Shown here piece by piece: positions 16,812 to 24,715 of a stretch of DNA of 27,297 nt. The translations under genes were made by a program, and so were the position numbers. The notes beneath the pieces were generated by a model that was given only the letters and a program-made list of their open reading frames with translations, made no database searches and was not told the origin of the DNA. The stretch comes from Chara braunii (Eukaryota > Streptophyta > Charophyceae > Charales > Characeae). The stretch's first letter is position 1; every line of letters starts with the position of its first letter. The stretch lies in contig BFEA01000009.1 of NCBI GenBank assembly GCA_003427395.1, positions 6,889,780 to 6,917,076 of the forward strand, in the 5' to 3' direction.

Positions 16812-17168
16812 TTATGAGCATATAGCAAAGCAGAGAATACGCTGACATCAGACGCATTCATGGACAAACTTGAGAAGTCGTGTACGCAAGCAAGCGACAA
16901 AACAACACAAGGTATCCAGTAATGATTGAAAACTTTCATTAAGCTCGGGATCCACCGAAACAATCCAACTACCCAAGAACCACCCTCGCGTCCGACCAAC
17001 CCATCCGTCGCTAATGGCCGAGACTGATTAGCAAACGAAAAAGGAAGATTACTGCTCAATCATTATTCTTATACTGCCAGTACTGTCCTTTCGTTCAGTC
17101 CCAACTCGGACCTCCACCGAGGGACCGGTCAGGAGTCAACAAAAAAAACAGTGGGATAGGCCAAAACC
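16811..17168 (-). repeat. Terminal direct repeat (pLTR), 3' copy
   Basis: 358 bp, identical in length to 22003-22360, with seven substitutions and no indels (98.0% identity). It starts with ATTATGAGCATATAGC on the plus strand and ends with GGGATAGGCCAAAACC. A TTG-started frame of about 84 codons is open in both copies on the minus strand, without recognisable similarity. Confidence 0.9.
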
Positions 17169-17500
17169 ACAACACACAAAACGGGTGTCCAGGCCAGGGA
17201 CAAAGGAAAACCAAAATCAAATCAAAAGGCAGACCCGGGTTCGAAGCTACCTATATTCTCTAGTGCTAACAAATCTCTCTCCTAAATAGCTCAGTCCTCC
17301 CTAACTGCGAGGTGAAAGGGAAAACCGTTCAAGGCTAGCCAATTCCTACTCGGTTCCATCAGGTATTCCCATACACCTATCTCAGGCGGCGACCACATAC
17401 ATTCAACAAAGCCACCCCGTTCTTCACAAAGGCCCACAAAACGAAAGGACAACCCTGTCAGAGTAACACACTTCTCTGAAGCTCCTCCACAGCCAATCTC
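17169..17500 (-). other. 3' untranslated part of the Penelope-like element
   Basis: Lies between the terminal repeat and the 156-bp duplication. No reading frame or hairpin of note was found. Confidence 0.6.
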
Positions 17501-17812
17501 TACTCAATCAAAACAAGTCCCTAGCAAACAGCACCACAATATGGCCAAGTCCCCTTCCTTGTTTGTTCGATCGATAACACTGTCTGTTCATCCTGCCCAG
17601 CGGGCCGGATAAGTCGTTTGGTCCGATGTCACCAATGCACAAGTCCAACGCCATGGTACTCAATCGAAACAAGTCCCTAGCAAACAGCACCACAATATGG
17701 CCAAGTCCCCTTCCTTGTTTCTTCGATCGATAACACTGTCTGTTCATCCTGCCCAGCGGGCCGGATAAGTCGTTTGGTCCGATGTCACCAATGCACAAGT
17801 CCAACGCCATGG
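17501..17812 (-). repeat. 156-bp tandem duplication covering the end of the RT frame
   Basis: Copies 17501-17656 and 17657-17812 differ at about two positions. The period is 52 codons, so frames are kept. The RT frame enters copy B and stops there (TGA, 17746-17744). Another minus-strand frame (17508-17810) repeats the same 52 residues twice. Confidence 0.9.
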
Positions 17813-20635
17813 TTCTCCGCGTCCATGTGCGAAACTTTTTAAGACCCTGTCAAAGAATTTCCCAGGGAAATCCTTCAACCGTAACTCTTTCTTCAAAGTA
17901 ACCACTCTGCGTGGGATCTCGGACCGAATCGTCGTATTCCTGTCAATTCGATGCAAATAACTACTAACAACTGCACTTTTCTGTGCTTTGCTTCCCCACG
18001 ACATGAACGACTGTCCGTTCAAAAACTCAATTGTCTCGTCTCCCCATATCGTCGCCTCATTTTTTGACAGCTGGACACATTCCATGAAAGGGTAATTACT
18101 GTTCACTCGCACCTCACATCCCAAGAAATCCAAAATGTTACCTCCATCATCCGTTCGCTTTAGTGTGAGGTTACTTGGATACGCTTTCTCAAACAGAGTA
18201 AAGATTTCCTTGTTGCTACTAGTTTTACCACCGGCAATAACCCCCACATCGTCAATCAGGCGAATACCATGAACAAGCTTCCTCTGCTTCCCCAGGCTCC
18301 TCAGGAAATCAAATTCTGCTTTGGCGCACATGATGCAAGCTAGGGGTGGGCTGGTACTTTTTCCCATCGGGATTCCCACCTCTTGCTTCATCAGTATCGT
18401 AAGTGCCAGAGTGTAGGTATGTGACAGCTCATACCTAACAAATCGATCTATGTCAGAGAAGTCGAGTCTCCTCCAATGATCGTACCCAGTCGTCAGTCCA
18501 AAAGAAGCACCTCGTCCCCGTGTATTTACTCTGACAAAATTTCTTCCTTTGCCTGCGTGGTAATCGAATAGCCATCTGACTGCGCATACAATGTCATCAT
18601 GGGGTAGCAAACTGAACATGTCTTTGATGTCATACGATCTCGATTCCACAGTCCTTGCCGTGAGTCGGCTCATCCGTCGGTTACCCTCCTCAACTTTCTG
18701 TGTCAGAAGTGACACATCTCTCATATTGAAGTGCCAATCGGTAGGGATGGTATACAGTAAGTGATTAAGTGCTTTCGCAACCGCCTTGCTTGTTCTTGCT
18801 GTTGGTTCTGGAAAGGAGGGACCAATCGGTCGAAACCGATTTGGATCCTTGTGTTTAGGCAGTGCGTATGCCTGCCCAAACGTACCTTTCTTGTTCCATC
18901 GCGCAAATTCCCATAAGTTGGCCATCTTCAAATCATTCTGCATTTCCTGGAGCACATCACTGGCCTGACCAGATACAGGGGAATAACCCCCGCTCCGGAT
19001 GAACAAGGTCATCATTCCTTCATGGTAAAGACGGGGGCACATAACCATAGTCACTCCGGGATTCCTGTCTAATGGAGTCAAAACCAAACCTTCCAATTTT
19101 CTTCCCCATTTTTGAACTTCGTCACGCCCTAAACAAGTGGTAACTTCCTGCTGATTTCGCACACAGACAGCCAGGTCACTCCTCGAGAAAGTCACCTTCT
19201 GCATCTTACTGATCGGCCAGTTGTCAAAGGCCTCCAATTCCTTCCTCAAACTAAGCATACGATCCGACCTGGGTGGTTTAGGGACATTCTTAGCATTCCC
19301 CAGCAAAGTAGGTACACCCTCAAGCTCATGCAATCGAAACTGCATGTGACCTCTTACCCGTGGGTAAGGAAGACCTGCGCATGTGCAGGCAGACACTTCA
19401 GCGCGGGCATATTTGCGCTGATTGTGTAATAAATCCGCAACACTCGGATTTTTAGTCCAAATGATCCGGATCTTTGATCGTGCACGTTTCTTCACACAGA
19501 CTGGGAGGCATAAACTACCAAGCTTATCATTAACAAGCTTCCTAACTTCCACGAGTTTAACCCGATCGTCATAAAGAAGGCGAACAACAAGACTTGCAGA
19601 CAGATTAAAGCCAAAGCCGTCACGTATACATCGTGAGATCAGGTGCCTCAGATACGTTCGCGTAGATTTTTGTTCAAAGTCTTTAACAGACGAGAGCAAA
19701 CCAGAGAGGGAGTGCAAATCCCATTTTCTCAAAGATTCATAGCGCTTGGGATTCTTGAGTAAAGAAATCAGAAACGGTTTGTTAACACCGGTCCTTGGTT
19801 TCCATTTTCGTAAGTAAGTCACATGCACAGTACAGCCTCCCTCGTATTCCGTCTTAAAATCTCTGAAACTACCTGACCTCCCATTAACTCGTACTGACGA
19901 AGCTCCAAATGCTTTTCGTAACACACGCCATCGGTCAAACCAGCAGTTCCCACTACAAAAGTCAAAGCTAAACACTCGATTATCCTCCGTATCCTGTTGC
20001 TTCAAAAACTCAAAAACCCTGATCGTCGGAGCTTCCCTCCCCTCTAAATTAACTTTAATGGGGCAGAAACCTTTTGGTTCAAAGGCTGTAATCAACCCAG
20101 CGTTCCGTGCTCTCTCCTTCTTACCTTTTCTCTCATTGCGCTTCTTTGGTTTACCCTCACAACCGGCAGTATTGGGGAAAGGGCTCCATCTCTTTATATA
20201 CAAAGATTCAATAGACAGGAGTTCACTTTCCTCACCTACATCAATCGGGATGAGGGCATAAGTTTCGATGCCGAATCTCATCCACCACCGGTAGAGGTGC
20301 GTTGACTTGCCCTTCCTTTTCCATACCGAAACCTGTTCTTTCCACCGGATATCCGGCTGCCTAGACGTTTGGCCTATGCATTGCGACTTACACTTCAACG
20401 AGGAGATAACATATACACAGCCAGTCTTTGTTAGGAAGTCCAATCCAAAACGGGAGAACAACTCGAGCCAGGCATCAATGCATTTTTTCAACCAACGGCA
20501 ACATCCACGTAACGCCAAGTAAAGGACAAGTAGCCTATAAAGGTGCTCTACATCAGAGTCCGAGCAGCCGTGGTAACGACGGTAGGAAATCAAGATATCG
20601 CTAATCAATAACAATTGATCAACGGTCAAATCACT
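17744..20635 (-). CDS. GIY-YIG endonuclease plus Penelope-type reverse transcriptase
   Basis: A frame of about 963 codons follows TGA stop 20638-20636. It has no ATG at its start (TTG at 20629), which favours readthrough from the upstream module or a later ATG. Numbering is from TTG. GIY-YIG nuclease, about 70-153: CVY at 71-73, CIGQT at 84-88 (Tyr replaced by Cys), catalytic Arg95 in RWKEQ, Glu141 in IESLYI, Asn153. RT, about 515-900: LDRN(519-523), ALPKHKDPNRFRPIGP (589-604), motif A DIKDMF (Asp667), motif B GIPMGKSTSPPLA (752-764), motif C RLIDDVG (Asp793, Asp794), motif D/E LTLKRTDDGGNILDFLG (821-837) and a thumb with SKAQKSAV...YLHRI. A Cys-containing CTCAG segment lies near 415. All RT catalytic Asp residues are present. 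Target-primed reverse transcription in the nucleus is the expected role. Confidence 0.88.
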   Translation of the reverse strand, partial: SDLTVDQLLLISDILISYRRYHGCSDSDVEHLYRLLVLYLALRGCCRWLKKCIDAWLELFSRFGLDFLTKTGCVYVISSLKCKSQCIGQTSRQPDIRWKEQVSVWKRKGKSTHLYRWWMRFGIETYALIPIDVGEESELLSIESLYIKRWSPFPNTAGCEGKPKKRNERKGKKERARNAGLITAFEPKGFCPIKVNLEGREAPTIRVFEFLKQQDTEDNRVFSFDFCSGNCWFDRWRVLRKAFGASSVRVNGRSGSFRDFKTEYEGGCTVHVTYLRKWKPRTGVNKPFLISLLKNPKRYESLRKWDLHSLSGLLSSVKDFEQKSTRTYLRHLISRCIRDGFGFNLSASLVVRLLYDDRVKLVEVRKLVNDKLGSLCLPVCVKKRARSKIRIIWTKNPSVADLLHNQRKYARAEVSACTCAGLPYPRVRGHMQFRLHELEGVPTLLGNAKNVPKPPRSDRMLSLRKELEAFDNWPISKMQKVTFSRSDLAVCVRNQQEVTTCLGRDEVQKWGRKLEGLVLTPLDRNPGVTMVMCPRLYHEGMMTLFIRSGGYSPVSGQASDVLQEMQNDLKMANLWEFARWNKKGTFGQAYALPKHKDPNRFRPIGPSFPEPTARTSKAVAKALNHLLYTIPTDWHFNMRDVSLLTQKVEEGNRRMSRLTARTVESRSYDIKDMFSLLPHDDIVCAVRWLFDYHAGKGRNFVRVNTRGRGASFGLTTGYDHWRRLDFSDIDRFVRYELSHTYTLALTILMKQEVGIPMGKSTSPPLACIMCAKAEFDFLRSLGKQRKLVHGIRLIDDVGVIAGGKTSSNKEIFTLFEKAYPSNLTLKRTDDGGNILDFLGCEVRVNSNYPFMECVQLSKNEATIWGDETIEFLNGQSFMSWGSKAQKSAVVSSYLHRIDRNTTIRSEIPRRVVTLKKELRLKDFPGKFFDRVLKSFAHGRGEPWRWTCALVTSDQTTYPARWAG

Positions 20636-20638
20636 TCA
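20636..20638 (-). promoter_or_regulatory. In-frame TGA between SAP-like and nuclease modules
   Basis: The context is GAG CAG TGA AGT GAT. The next codons continue the same frame into the GIY-YIG/RT protein without an ATG. It could be a readthrough stop, a reinitiation point or a mutation. Confidence 0.6.
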
Positions 20639-21457
20639 CTGCTCTGACTCGTTTCCCGAACTTTCAGGATCTGATTTGGCTTCTTCCTCTCCTTCATTCT
20701 CTCGTGGTCCCGTACCTACTAACGTACCCGGCCCATACCTTGCCCGGGTCCTTGCATCGGCCAAATCGAAAATAACCTGCACTTCCGTTGTGTATGCTAC
20801 GCCCTCCGCTCGGCAAAATTCGCGCAGCATATCACAGTCGGCTTTAGCCAATTCCCGCCTTACCTGGTCCAAAAACATCAGTCGCTCCATGGCGACGTTC
20901 CTGGTTGGTGGCTTGATGGTAGAAGTCGCCTTGCTTGGTGGCGCTCGAACGTGCTTCCGTATAGTACGTGCCCTCGTTCGTTGGAGGCGCTCCGAGAATC
21001 GGAGCTGCCGCATGCCTGTCCGTTGGTTCGTCTTCTTCGCAGGTGTGGTAATTGGCGGGCTGTCTCCCACCGGGGTATCCTCTCCACGCTTCCGCTTCTC
21101 GGTAATTGCCAGATTCTCCGTACCCGCCGTTATAGCTTCGACTTCGCTCGGATCACTTGTTGTCCCGGATGAGGACGGTTGTTCCATCTTCGCTTTCCCC
21201 TTGTCCACGACCTTCCGAACTTCATTTTTTATCTCCTCTTGGATCTTAGTCAGGCGCACAGCTAGCTGCATTTCCACGGCCTTCGTCATCGCCAATTGCT
21301 CTTCCTCCCGGCGTCGTTGCTTCTCCAACTTCTTCAGCACACGAGCCTCCTCGGCTATACGTTCTTCTTCCTCGCACCGTTTTTCTTCCAGCTCCTTCCT
21401 CTTCATTTCCTCCTTCATCAGCCGTTTCTTCTCCTTTTCTTGCCGTCTTACTCTCTC
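20636..21457 (-). CDS. Coiled-coil and SAP-like module of the Penelope element
   Basis: This is the middle part of the element's frame, between stops TAG (21460-21458) and TGA (20638-20636). An ATG at 21418 would give 260 residues. Numbered from that ATG: residues 1-75 are a highly charged Glu/Lys/Arg heptad-like coiled coil, 105-170 are basic and Pro/Thr-rich with nuclear localisation-like KRKRGED and PAKK, and 183-226 resemble a SAP motif (ELAKADCDMLREFCRAEG then V-Y-x-x-x-x-x-V-I-x-D-L-A). SAP motifs bind AT-rich DNA in chromatin proteins. The acidic tail ends ESEQ. The likely role is RNA/DNA binding and self-association, similar to a retroelement gag or ORF1 protein. The SAP call is by eye and moderate. 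Confidence 0.65.
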   Translation of the reverse strand, partial: ERVRRQEKEKKRLMKEEMKRKELEEKRCEEEERIAEEARVLKKLEKQRRREEEQLAMTKAVEMQLAVRLTKIQEEIKNEVRKVVDKGKAKMEQPSSSGTTSDPSEVEAITAGTENLAITEKRKRGEDTPVGDSPPITTPAKKTNQRTGMRQLRFSERLQRTRARTIRKHVRAPPSKATSTIKPPTRNVAMERLMFLDQVRRELAKADCDMLREFCRAEGVAYTTEVQVIFDLADARTRARYGPGTLVGTGPRENEGEEEAKSDPESSGNESEQ

Positions 21458-21460
21458 CTA
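21458..21460 (-). promoter_or_regulatory. In-frame TAG between knuckle and coiled-coil modules
   Basis: The context is GTT GAC TAG GAG AGA. The frame continues directly as ERVRRQEKEKKRLMKEEMK, joining an amphipathic end to a coiled coil, so the stop seems to cut one continuous helix region. Confidence 0.6.
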
Positions 21461-21982
21461 GTCAACGAACTCCTTCAAACTAGCAACACTCTCACCAAGT
21501 TCTTCCAACTTCGATGCGGTCTTCGAGTCGACGGATGGAGATCGGTTTGCTGGTGCACCGTATTGTCGCCTCGGTGATGCCGAACGGCCTCGCCTTTCAA
21601 ATTCAGGCGGGCATACATATCCATCTTGTTCCGCCTGATTTCTTGACGCTGCATCTGCCCAGAATCTCCAACAATCACTCCGGTAGTGCCCGGGCACTTT
21701 GCACCCGAAGCAGACCGGAGGAGGTCGTCGTACCGGTTCCGCAGGATCATTCCGTCGATCCCGCCCTTCACGCTCATAACTTCGCGCGCGGTCGGCATCA
21801 TCCCAGCCCCTTCTTCCTTCGTCAGTACGCCTATCACGGCGATCTCCCCAGTCACGGGGGCGGTCGCCACCGCCCATGTCGGCCGGCCTTGGCTTCCAAT
21901 CAGTAGCAGAAGTCCCTCGAAACAGAAGGTAACAAGTAGTCAAAACGTGCTCACTCACTCCCAGCCAAAAACCCGGGTAGGT
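21458..21982 (-). CDS. CCHC zinc-knuckle (gag-like) module of the Penelope element
   Basis: The frame opens after TGA 21985-21983 and ends at TAG 21460-21458. The first ATG is at 21877 (MGGGDRPRDWG). The middle is Arg/Asp-rich. A single knuckle C-F-G-C-K-V-P-G-H-Y-R-S-D-C at about 21712-21671 has the exact CX2CX4HX4C spacing of retroviral and LTR-retrotransposon nucleocapsids and binds RNA. The C-terminus (SKLEELGESVASLKEFVD) is amphipathic, and the same frame continues past the TAG into the coiled coil. Such knuckles are not standard in Penelope-like elements as I know them. Upstream initiation in the terminal repeat or a spliced leader is possible, because the residues before the ATG look random. 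Confidence 0.65.
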   Translation of the reverse strand, partial: TYPGFWLGVSEHVLTTCYLLFRGTSATDWKPRPADMGGGDRPRDWGDRRDRRTDEGRRGWDDADRARSYEREGRDRRNDPAEPVRRPPPVCFGCKVPGHYRSDCWRFWADAASRNQAEQDGYVCPPEFERRGRSASPRRQYGAPANRSPSVDSKTASKLEELGESVASLKEFVD

Positions 21983-22002
21983 TCACACGCACGTCAACAG
22001 GA

Positions 22003-22360
22003 ATTATGAGCATATAGCAAAGCAGAGAATACGCTGACATCAGACGCATTCATGGACAAACTTGAGAAGTCATGTACGCAAGCAAGCGACAAAACAACAC
22101 AAGGTATCCAGTAATGATTGAAAACTTTCATTAAGCTCGGGATCCACCGAAACAATCCAACTTCCCAAGAACCACCCTCGCGTCCGACCAACCCATCCGT
22201 CGCTAATGGCCGAGGCCGATTAGCGAACGAAAAAGGAAGATTACTGCTCAATCATTATTCTTATACTGCCACTACTGTCCTTTCGTTCAGTCCCAACTCG
22301 GACCTCCACCAAGGGACCGGTCAGGAGTCAACAAAAAAAACAGTGGGATAGGCCAAAACC
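22003..22360 (-). repeat. Terminal direct repeat (pLTR), 5' copy
   Basis: Copy of 16811-17168. It sits just upstream of the coding frame, so it should contain the promoter and 5' leader of the element. No TATA box is obvious on the minus strand. Confidence 0.9.
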
Positions 22361-22361
22361 G

Positions 22362-22375
22362 AGATACGTTAGGAA
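22362..22375. repeat. Target duplication, right (AGATACGTTAGGAA)
   Basis: Identical to 16798-16811; see there. Confidence 0.85.
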
Positions 22376-22427
22376 CTAAAGAATGAACGTCGCCATCCTC
22401 CTCTTCGACTTTGAAAAAGCGTACGAC

Positions 22428-22444
22428 AAGGTTAATTGGGACGT
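22428..22444. repeat. Target duplication of the U6 insertion, left
   Basis: AAGGTTAATTGGGACGT here and AAGGTTTATTGGGATGT at 22587-22603 differ at 2 of 17 positions. Both encode the KVNWDV part of the L1 motif. Confidence 0.75.
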
Positions 22445-22586
22445 GTCCTTCGGGGCATTCGTTAAATTTGGAACGATACAGAGAAGATTAGCATGGCCCC
22501 TGCACAAAAAAAAACAAAAAAAAAAAGGATGACACATATAAATCGAGAAATGGTCTTATAAAATAAAAAAAGAAAAAAAAAGAAAA
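22445..22586 (+). pseudogene. U6: U6 snRNA retropseudogene with A-rich tail
   Basis: The sequence contains TCCTTCGGGGCAT, GGAACGATACAGAGAAGATT, AGCATGGCCCCTGCAC and, after an inserted A-rich run (22506-22526), GGATGACAC and AAATCGAGAAATGGTC. These are the diagnostic blocks of spliceosomal U6, including the ACAGAGA box and the catalytic AGC region. The 5' hairpin is altered, and the A insertion splits the internal stem-loop region. An A-rich tail (to 22586) and a 17-bp near-perfect target duplication show retroposition, probably by an L1-type machinery. No U6 promoter elements lie upstream. Confidence 0.9.
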
Positions 22587-23008
22587 AAGGTTTATTGGGA
22601 TGTTTCAGCAGCAGTGTGTGGAGAAAATGGGTGTCAGACAGAATTTCCGTCGTTGGGTCAGGGACCCAGGGTGCTTTACAAAAACACTTATGGGCCTGTG
22701 TAGGTCACGGCGCTCATTCCGACCCTTTCAGAGTGACCTGGTCGGTGCGCCAGAGAGACCCCCTGGCCGCCCTCGTCTTCCTATTCACCATGGGGGCCAT
22801 CGCCTCCTTCCTTGAAAAAGACCCTTCCATAGACCCCCTCGTCGCTGATGACAACCAACGGGGGCGCACGTGGTCACCCTCCCCACAACCACCCTCTTTG
22901 TTTGTTTGGTTCCAGTCGCCACATGGTTTTGTAGATTGGATGTCGATTTTGGTTATTTGTTTTGATGTCGTCACTGGCCTTCATGATGATATTGGAGAGA
23001 GGGGCAAC

Positions 23009-23061
23009 CTCACACTACAGGCACACAAAGAGGGCACCAATTGAATCACTGAATGCGTTAA
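23009..23061 (+). repeat. 45-bp dispersed motif, copy 1
   Basis: Consensus in two parts: CACTACAGGCACACAAAGAG and GGCACCAATTGAATCACTG, followed by AATGCGTTAA. It recurs at 23263-23314, 24661-24715 and 25120-25175. Confidence 0.85.
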
Positions 23062-23262
23062 AGGGCCACTACCTTTCCCGTACGTCGGCCGGTGGGAGGG
23101 TCCCTGCTCGTTTCGCAGGCCGAAACGAACTTTACTGGTGGAATTTATCGAAGGCGGTCACCGCTGGGTCCAGCCCCTGAAGAATGCGGTATAGGTTCTA
23201 TTCCCACTTTTCCCAACACTGTGAAAGGTAGGGGCGGCTTAACCCGCTCTGTAAGCTAACCT

Positions 23263-23314
23263 AACACTACAGGCACACAAAGAGGGCACCAATTGAATCA
23301 CTTAATGCGTTAAC
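23263..23314 (+). repeat. 45-bp dispersed motif, copy 2
   Basis: Nearly identical to copy 1 (one G/T change in CACTTAATGCG). Confidence 0.85.
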
Positions 23315-23351
23315 CACGAGCGTTTCTGTACACTAATTTCACACTGCAGGC

Positions 23352-24463
23352 TGTTACATGCTGTGCCTATAACAGGCTGCACAGGCCCCTTTCAGGCCCG
23401 TGACGTTTTCAGGCCAAAAGCCTGAAAACAAGGGCCTACAGGCCCCGTGTCGTTTCAGCCTGAAAGCCTGAAAACAAGGGCCTACAGGCCCTGTGTCGTT
23501 TCAGGCTAAATCAGGGCCTTTCCGGCCCTGAGTGTTTTCAGCCTGAAACTGAGGGCCATTTTCAGGCCTTCATCAGTTCGACCCGCCCTGAAACTCAGGC
23601 AACAAACCAGGGTTTTAGCACAGGCCATTTCGGGCCTGTTTTCAAGACAACCCCTGGTTGTGCTTCAACGCCAGGGTCTGGCACGTTTCGGCATTGGCAA
23701 GAGCAGCCTCCTGGACGGGCCAGCACTATATAGGACTGGCCCGCCCTGCACGCCGGTAGGTAGTTCCTAGGTACTTCCCAGGCACTTCACGTGCAGTTCA
23801 GGAGGCAGGAGGTAGTCTTCAGGATTCGGCAGCAGCACTCTGGAGGAGCGCTGCAGGAGTAGTAGTAGCGCTAGCAGTAGTCTTCAACGCTGGGCGCTAG
23901 TAGCGTTAGCAGTAGTCTTCAGCGCTGGGCGCTCTTAGGAGCTAGAGTAGTACTAGAGAGAGAGAGATCGGGCGGAGGCCAGGGATACTTACCTGCAGCG
24001 CCATAGCTCCAGCTTCGCCTTCGAGGTACCTGCAGCACAGCGCCATCTTCACAGGTTAGTACCTGGCACATGAGAGAGAGAAAGTTCTTCTTCCTCTTCT
24101 CAGTCCACCATCTCCCTCTCACCCTCTCGCTACCTGACTTCACTGCATCAGCAGACTATGAGAGAGCGGGCTTGGTCACATTTGGATCCAGACTTGATAT
24201 TGGGCTTCAGACATTTTGACGAGGGATTATTTGGGACTCGTAACAAAGACTTGGTGTTGATGACATTCCCATCTCTCCCCCCCCTCTTCTTCGTCTGTTC
24301 CCCTCCTCTTCGTCTGTGCATGATTTGGACCTGGCGCATCCTTCCTGTGTGTAGCGCCAGGCCCCTTCACACTTTGTGATGAGGATGATGTATGTTTGGT
24401 CTGCGTTGCAACATTGATTGGGTTAGTCGTTGGTATTCCAGCATTCTGCTGCGCTGTCTTACA
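23352..24463 (+). mobile_element. LTR-like block with inverted CAGGCC repeats and core promoter
   Basis: It begins TGTTACATGC and ends TGTCTTACA. The first 300 bp hold tandem and inverted TTTCAGGCCTGAAA-type words, including a duplicated segment AAGCCTGAAAACAAGGGCC. The TATA core (23720-23741) is shared with the block at 10256-11235. Downstream are short GCTAGCAGTAGTCTTCA repeats. No 5-bp target duplication is visible, and no internal region. Solo LTR is the best guess. Confidence 0.35.
23720..23741 (+). promoter_or_regulatory. TATA-type core, second copy
   Basis: Matches 10592-10613 at 21 of 22 positions. Confidence 0.5.
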
Positions 24464-24660
24464 CTACGTGATAGAGGTCAGTCCCGGTCAGGTCAGGACT
24501 TGTATCTAAGTCTTCCACTGCACTAGAAAGCACCATTTTTGTGTGTATCAGAATGCACACTGCTTGTTGAGATTCTATTTGCACGGCATTGTCCATTCAG
24601 TCCTTTTCATCACATTGTGGATCCTTGGTTATATATGTACATCGCCCAACTGGGCATGTA
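24464..24660. other. Short unassigned intron stretch
   Basis: No feature is recognised between the LTR-like block and the third 45-bp motif. Confidence 0.4.
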
Positions 24661-24715
24661 ACAGGCACACAAAGAGGGCACCAATTGTATCACTGAATCG
24701 GTCTGAATGCGTAAA
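24661..24715 (+). repeat. 45-bp dispersed motif, copy 3
   Basis: Carries an extra CGGTCTG between CACTGAAT and GAATGCGT, and TTGTATC in place of TTGAATC. Confidence 0.8.

Larger units (their letters stand above)
16812..22361 (-). mobile_element. Penelope-like retroelement with N-terminal GIY-YIG and gag-like modules
   Basis: This is a 5.55-kb element read on the minus strand. It has direct terminal repeats (16811-17168 and 22003-22360), a 14-bp target duplication and one long coding frame (21982-17744). In order it encodes a CCHC knuckle, a coiled coil, a SAP-like segment, a GIY-YIG nuclease and a reverse transcriptase. Direct pLTR-like repeats and variable target duplications are features of Penelope-like elements. 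The nuclease placed before the RT is the permuted layout described for the Hydra/Naiad group and conifer Dryad elements. Seven differences in 358 bp between the repeats suggest a fairly recent insertion. Two in-frame stops divide the frame. No hammerhead ribozyme core was found in the repeats by eye. Confidence 0.85.
22376..22920 (+). pseudogene. L1-type reverse transcriptase, part 3' of the Penelope insertion
   Basis: From 22383 it reads MNVAILLFDFEKAYDKVNWD (motif A, with DFEKAYD). This is cut by a U6 retropseudogene and resumes at 22587-22603. It then gives FQQQCVEKMGVRQNFRRWV and, after a frameshift, VTWSVRQRDPLAALVFLF (motif B, normally RQGDPLSP). Plant L1 ORF2 has exactly this order. 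Frameshifts and the Gly-to-Arg change in RQRDPL show it is inactive. Beyond about 22900 similarity fades. Confidence 0.75.
22921..23351. other. Repeat-rich intron DNA with two copies of a 45-bp motif
   Basis: Motif copies lie at 23009-23061 and 23263-23314. The 201 bp between them contains a box B-like GGTTCTATTCCC at 23197-23208 preceded by CCTGAAGAA, vaguely like a tRNA-Phe anticodon arm. It may be a SINE, but box A is not convincing. Confidence 0.45.

Noticed and set aside
16805-17059. 84-codon frame open in both terminal repeats of the Penelope element
   Set aside because: It starts on TTG and has no recognisable domain; two nearly identical copies give no independent evidence of selection.
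17508-17810. 100-codon minus-strand frame with a 52-residue repeat
   Set aside because: It is a second frame of the 156-bp tandem duplication at the end of the RT gene; the RT frame uses another phase.
20676-21461. 261-codon plus-strand frame opposite the coiled-coil module
   Set aside because: Ser/Phe/Arg composition is the antisense of Glu/Lys/Arg codons; the minus-strand frame is part of a coherent multi-domain frame.
23062-23262. tRNA-derived SINE between 45-bp motif copies
   Set aside because: A box B-like word exists, but no box A at correct spacing and no consistent tRNA fold could be drawn; left as an unassigned repeat.
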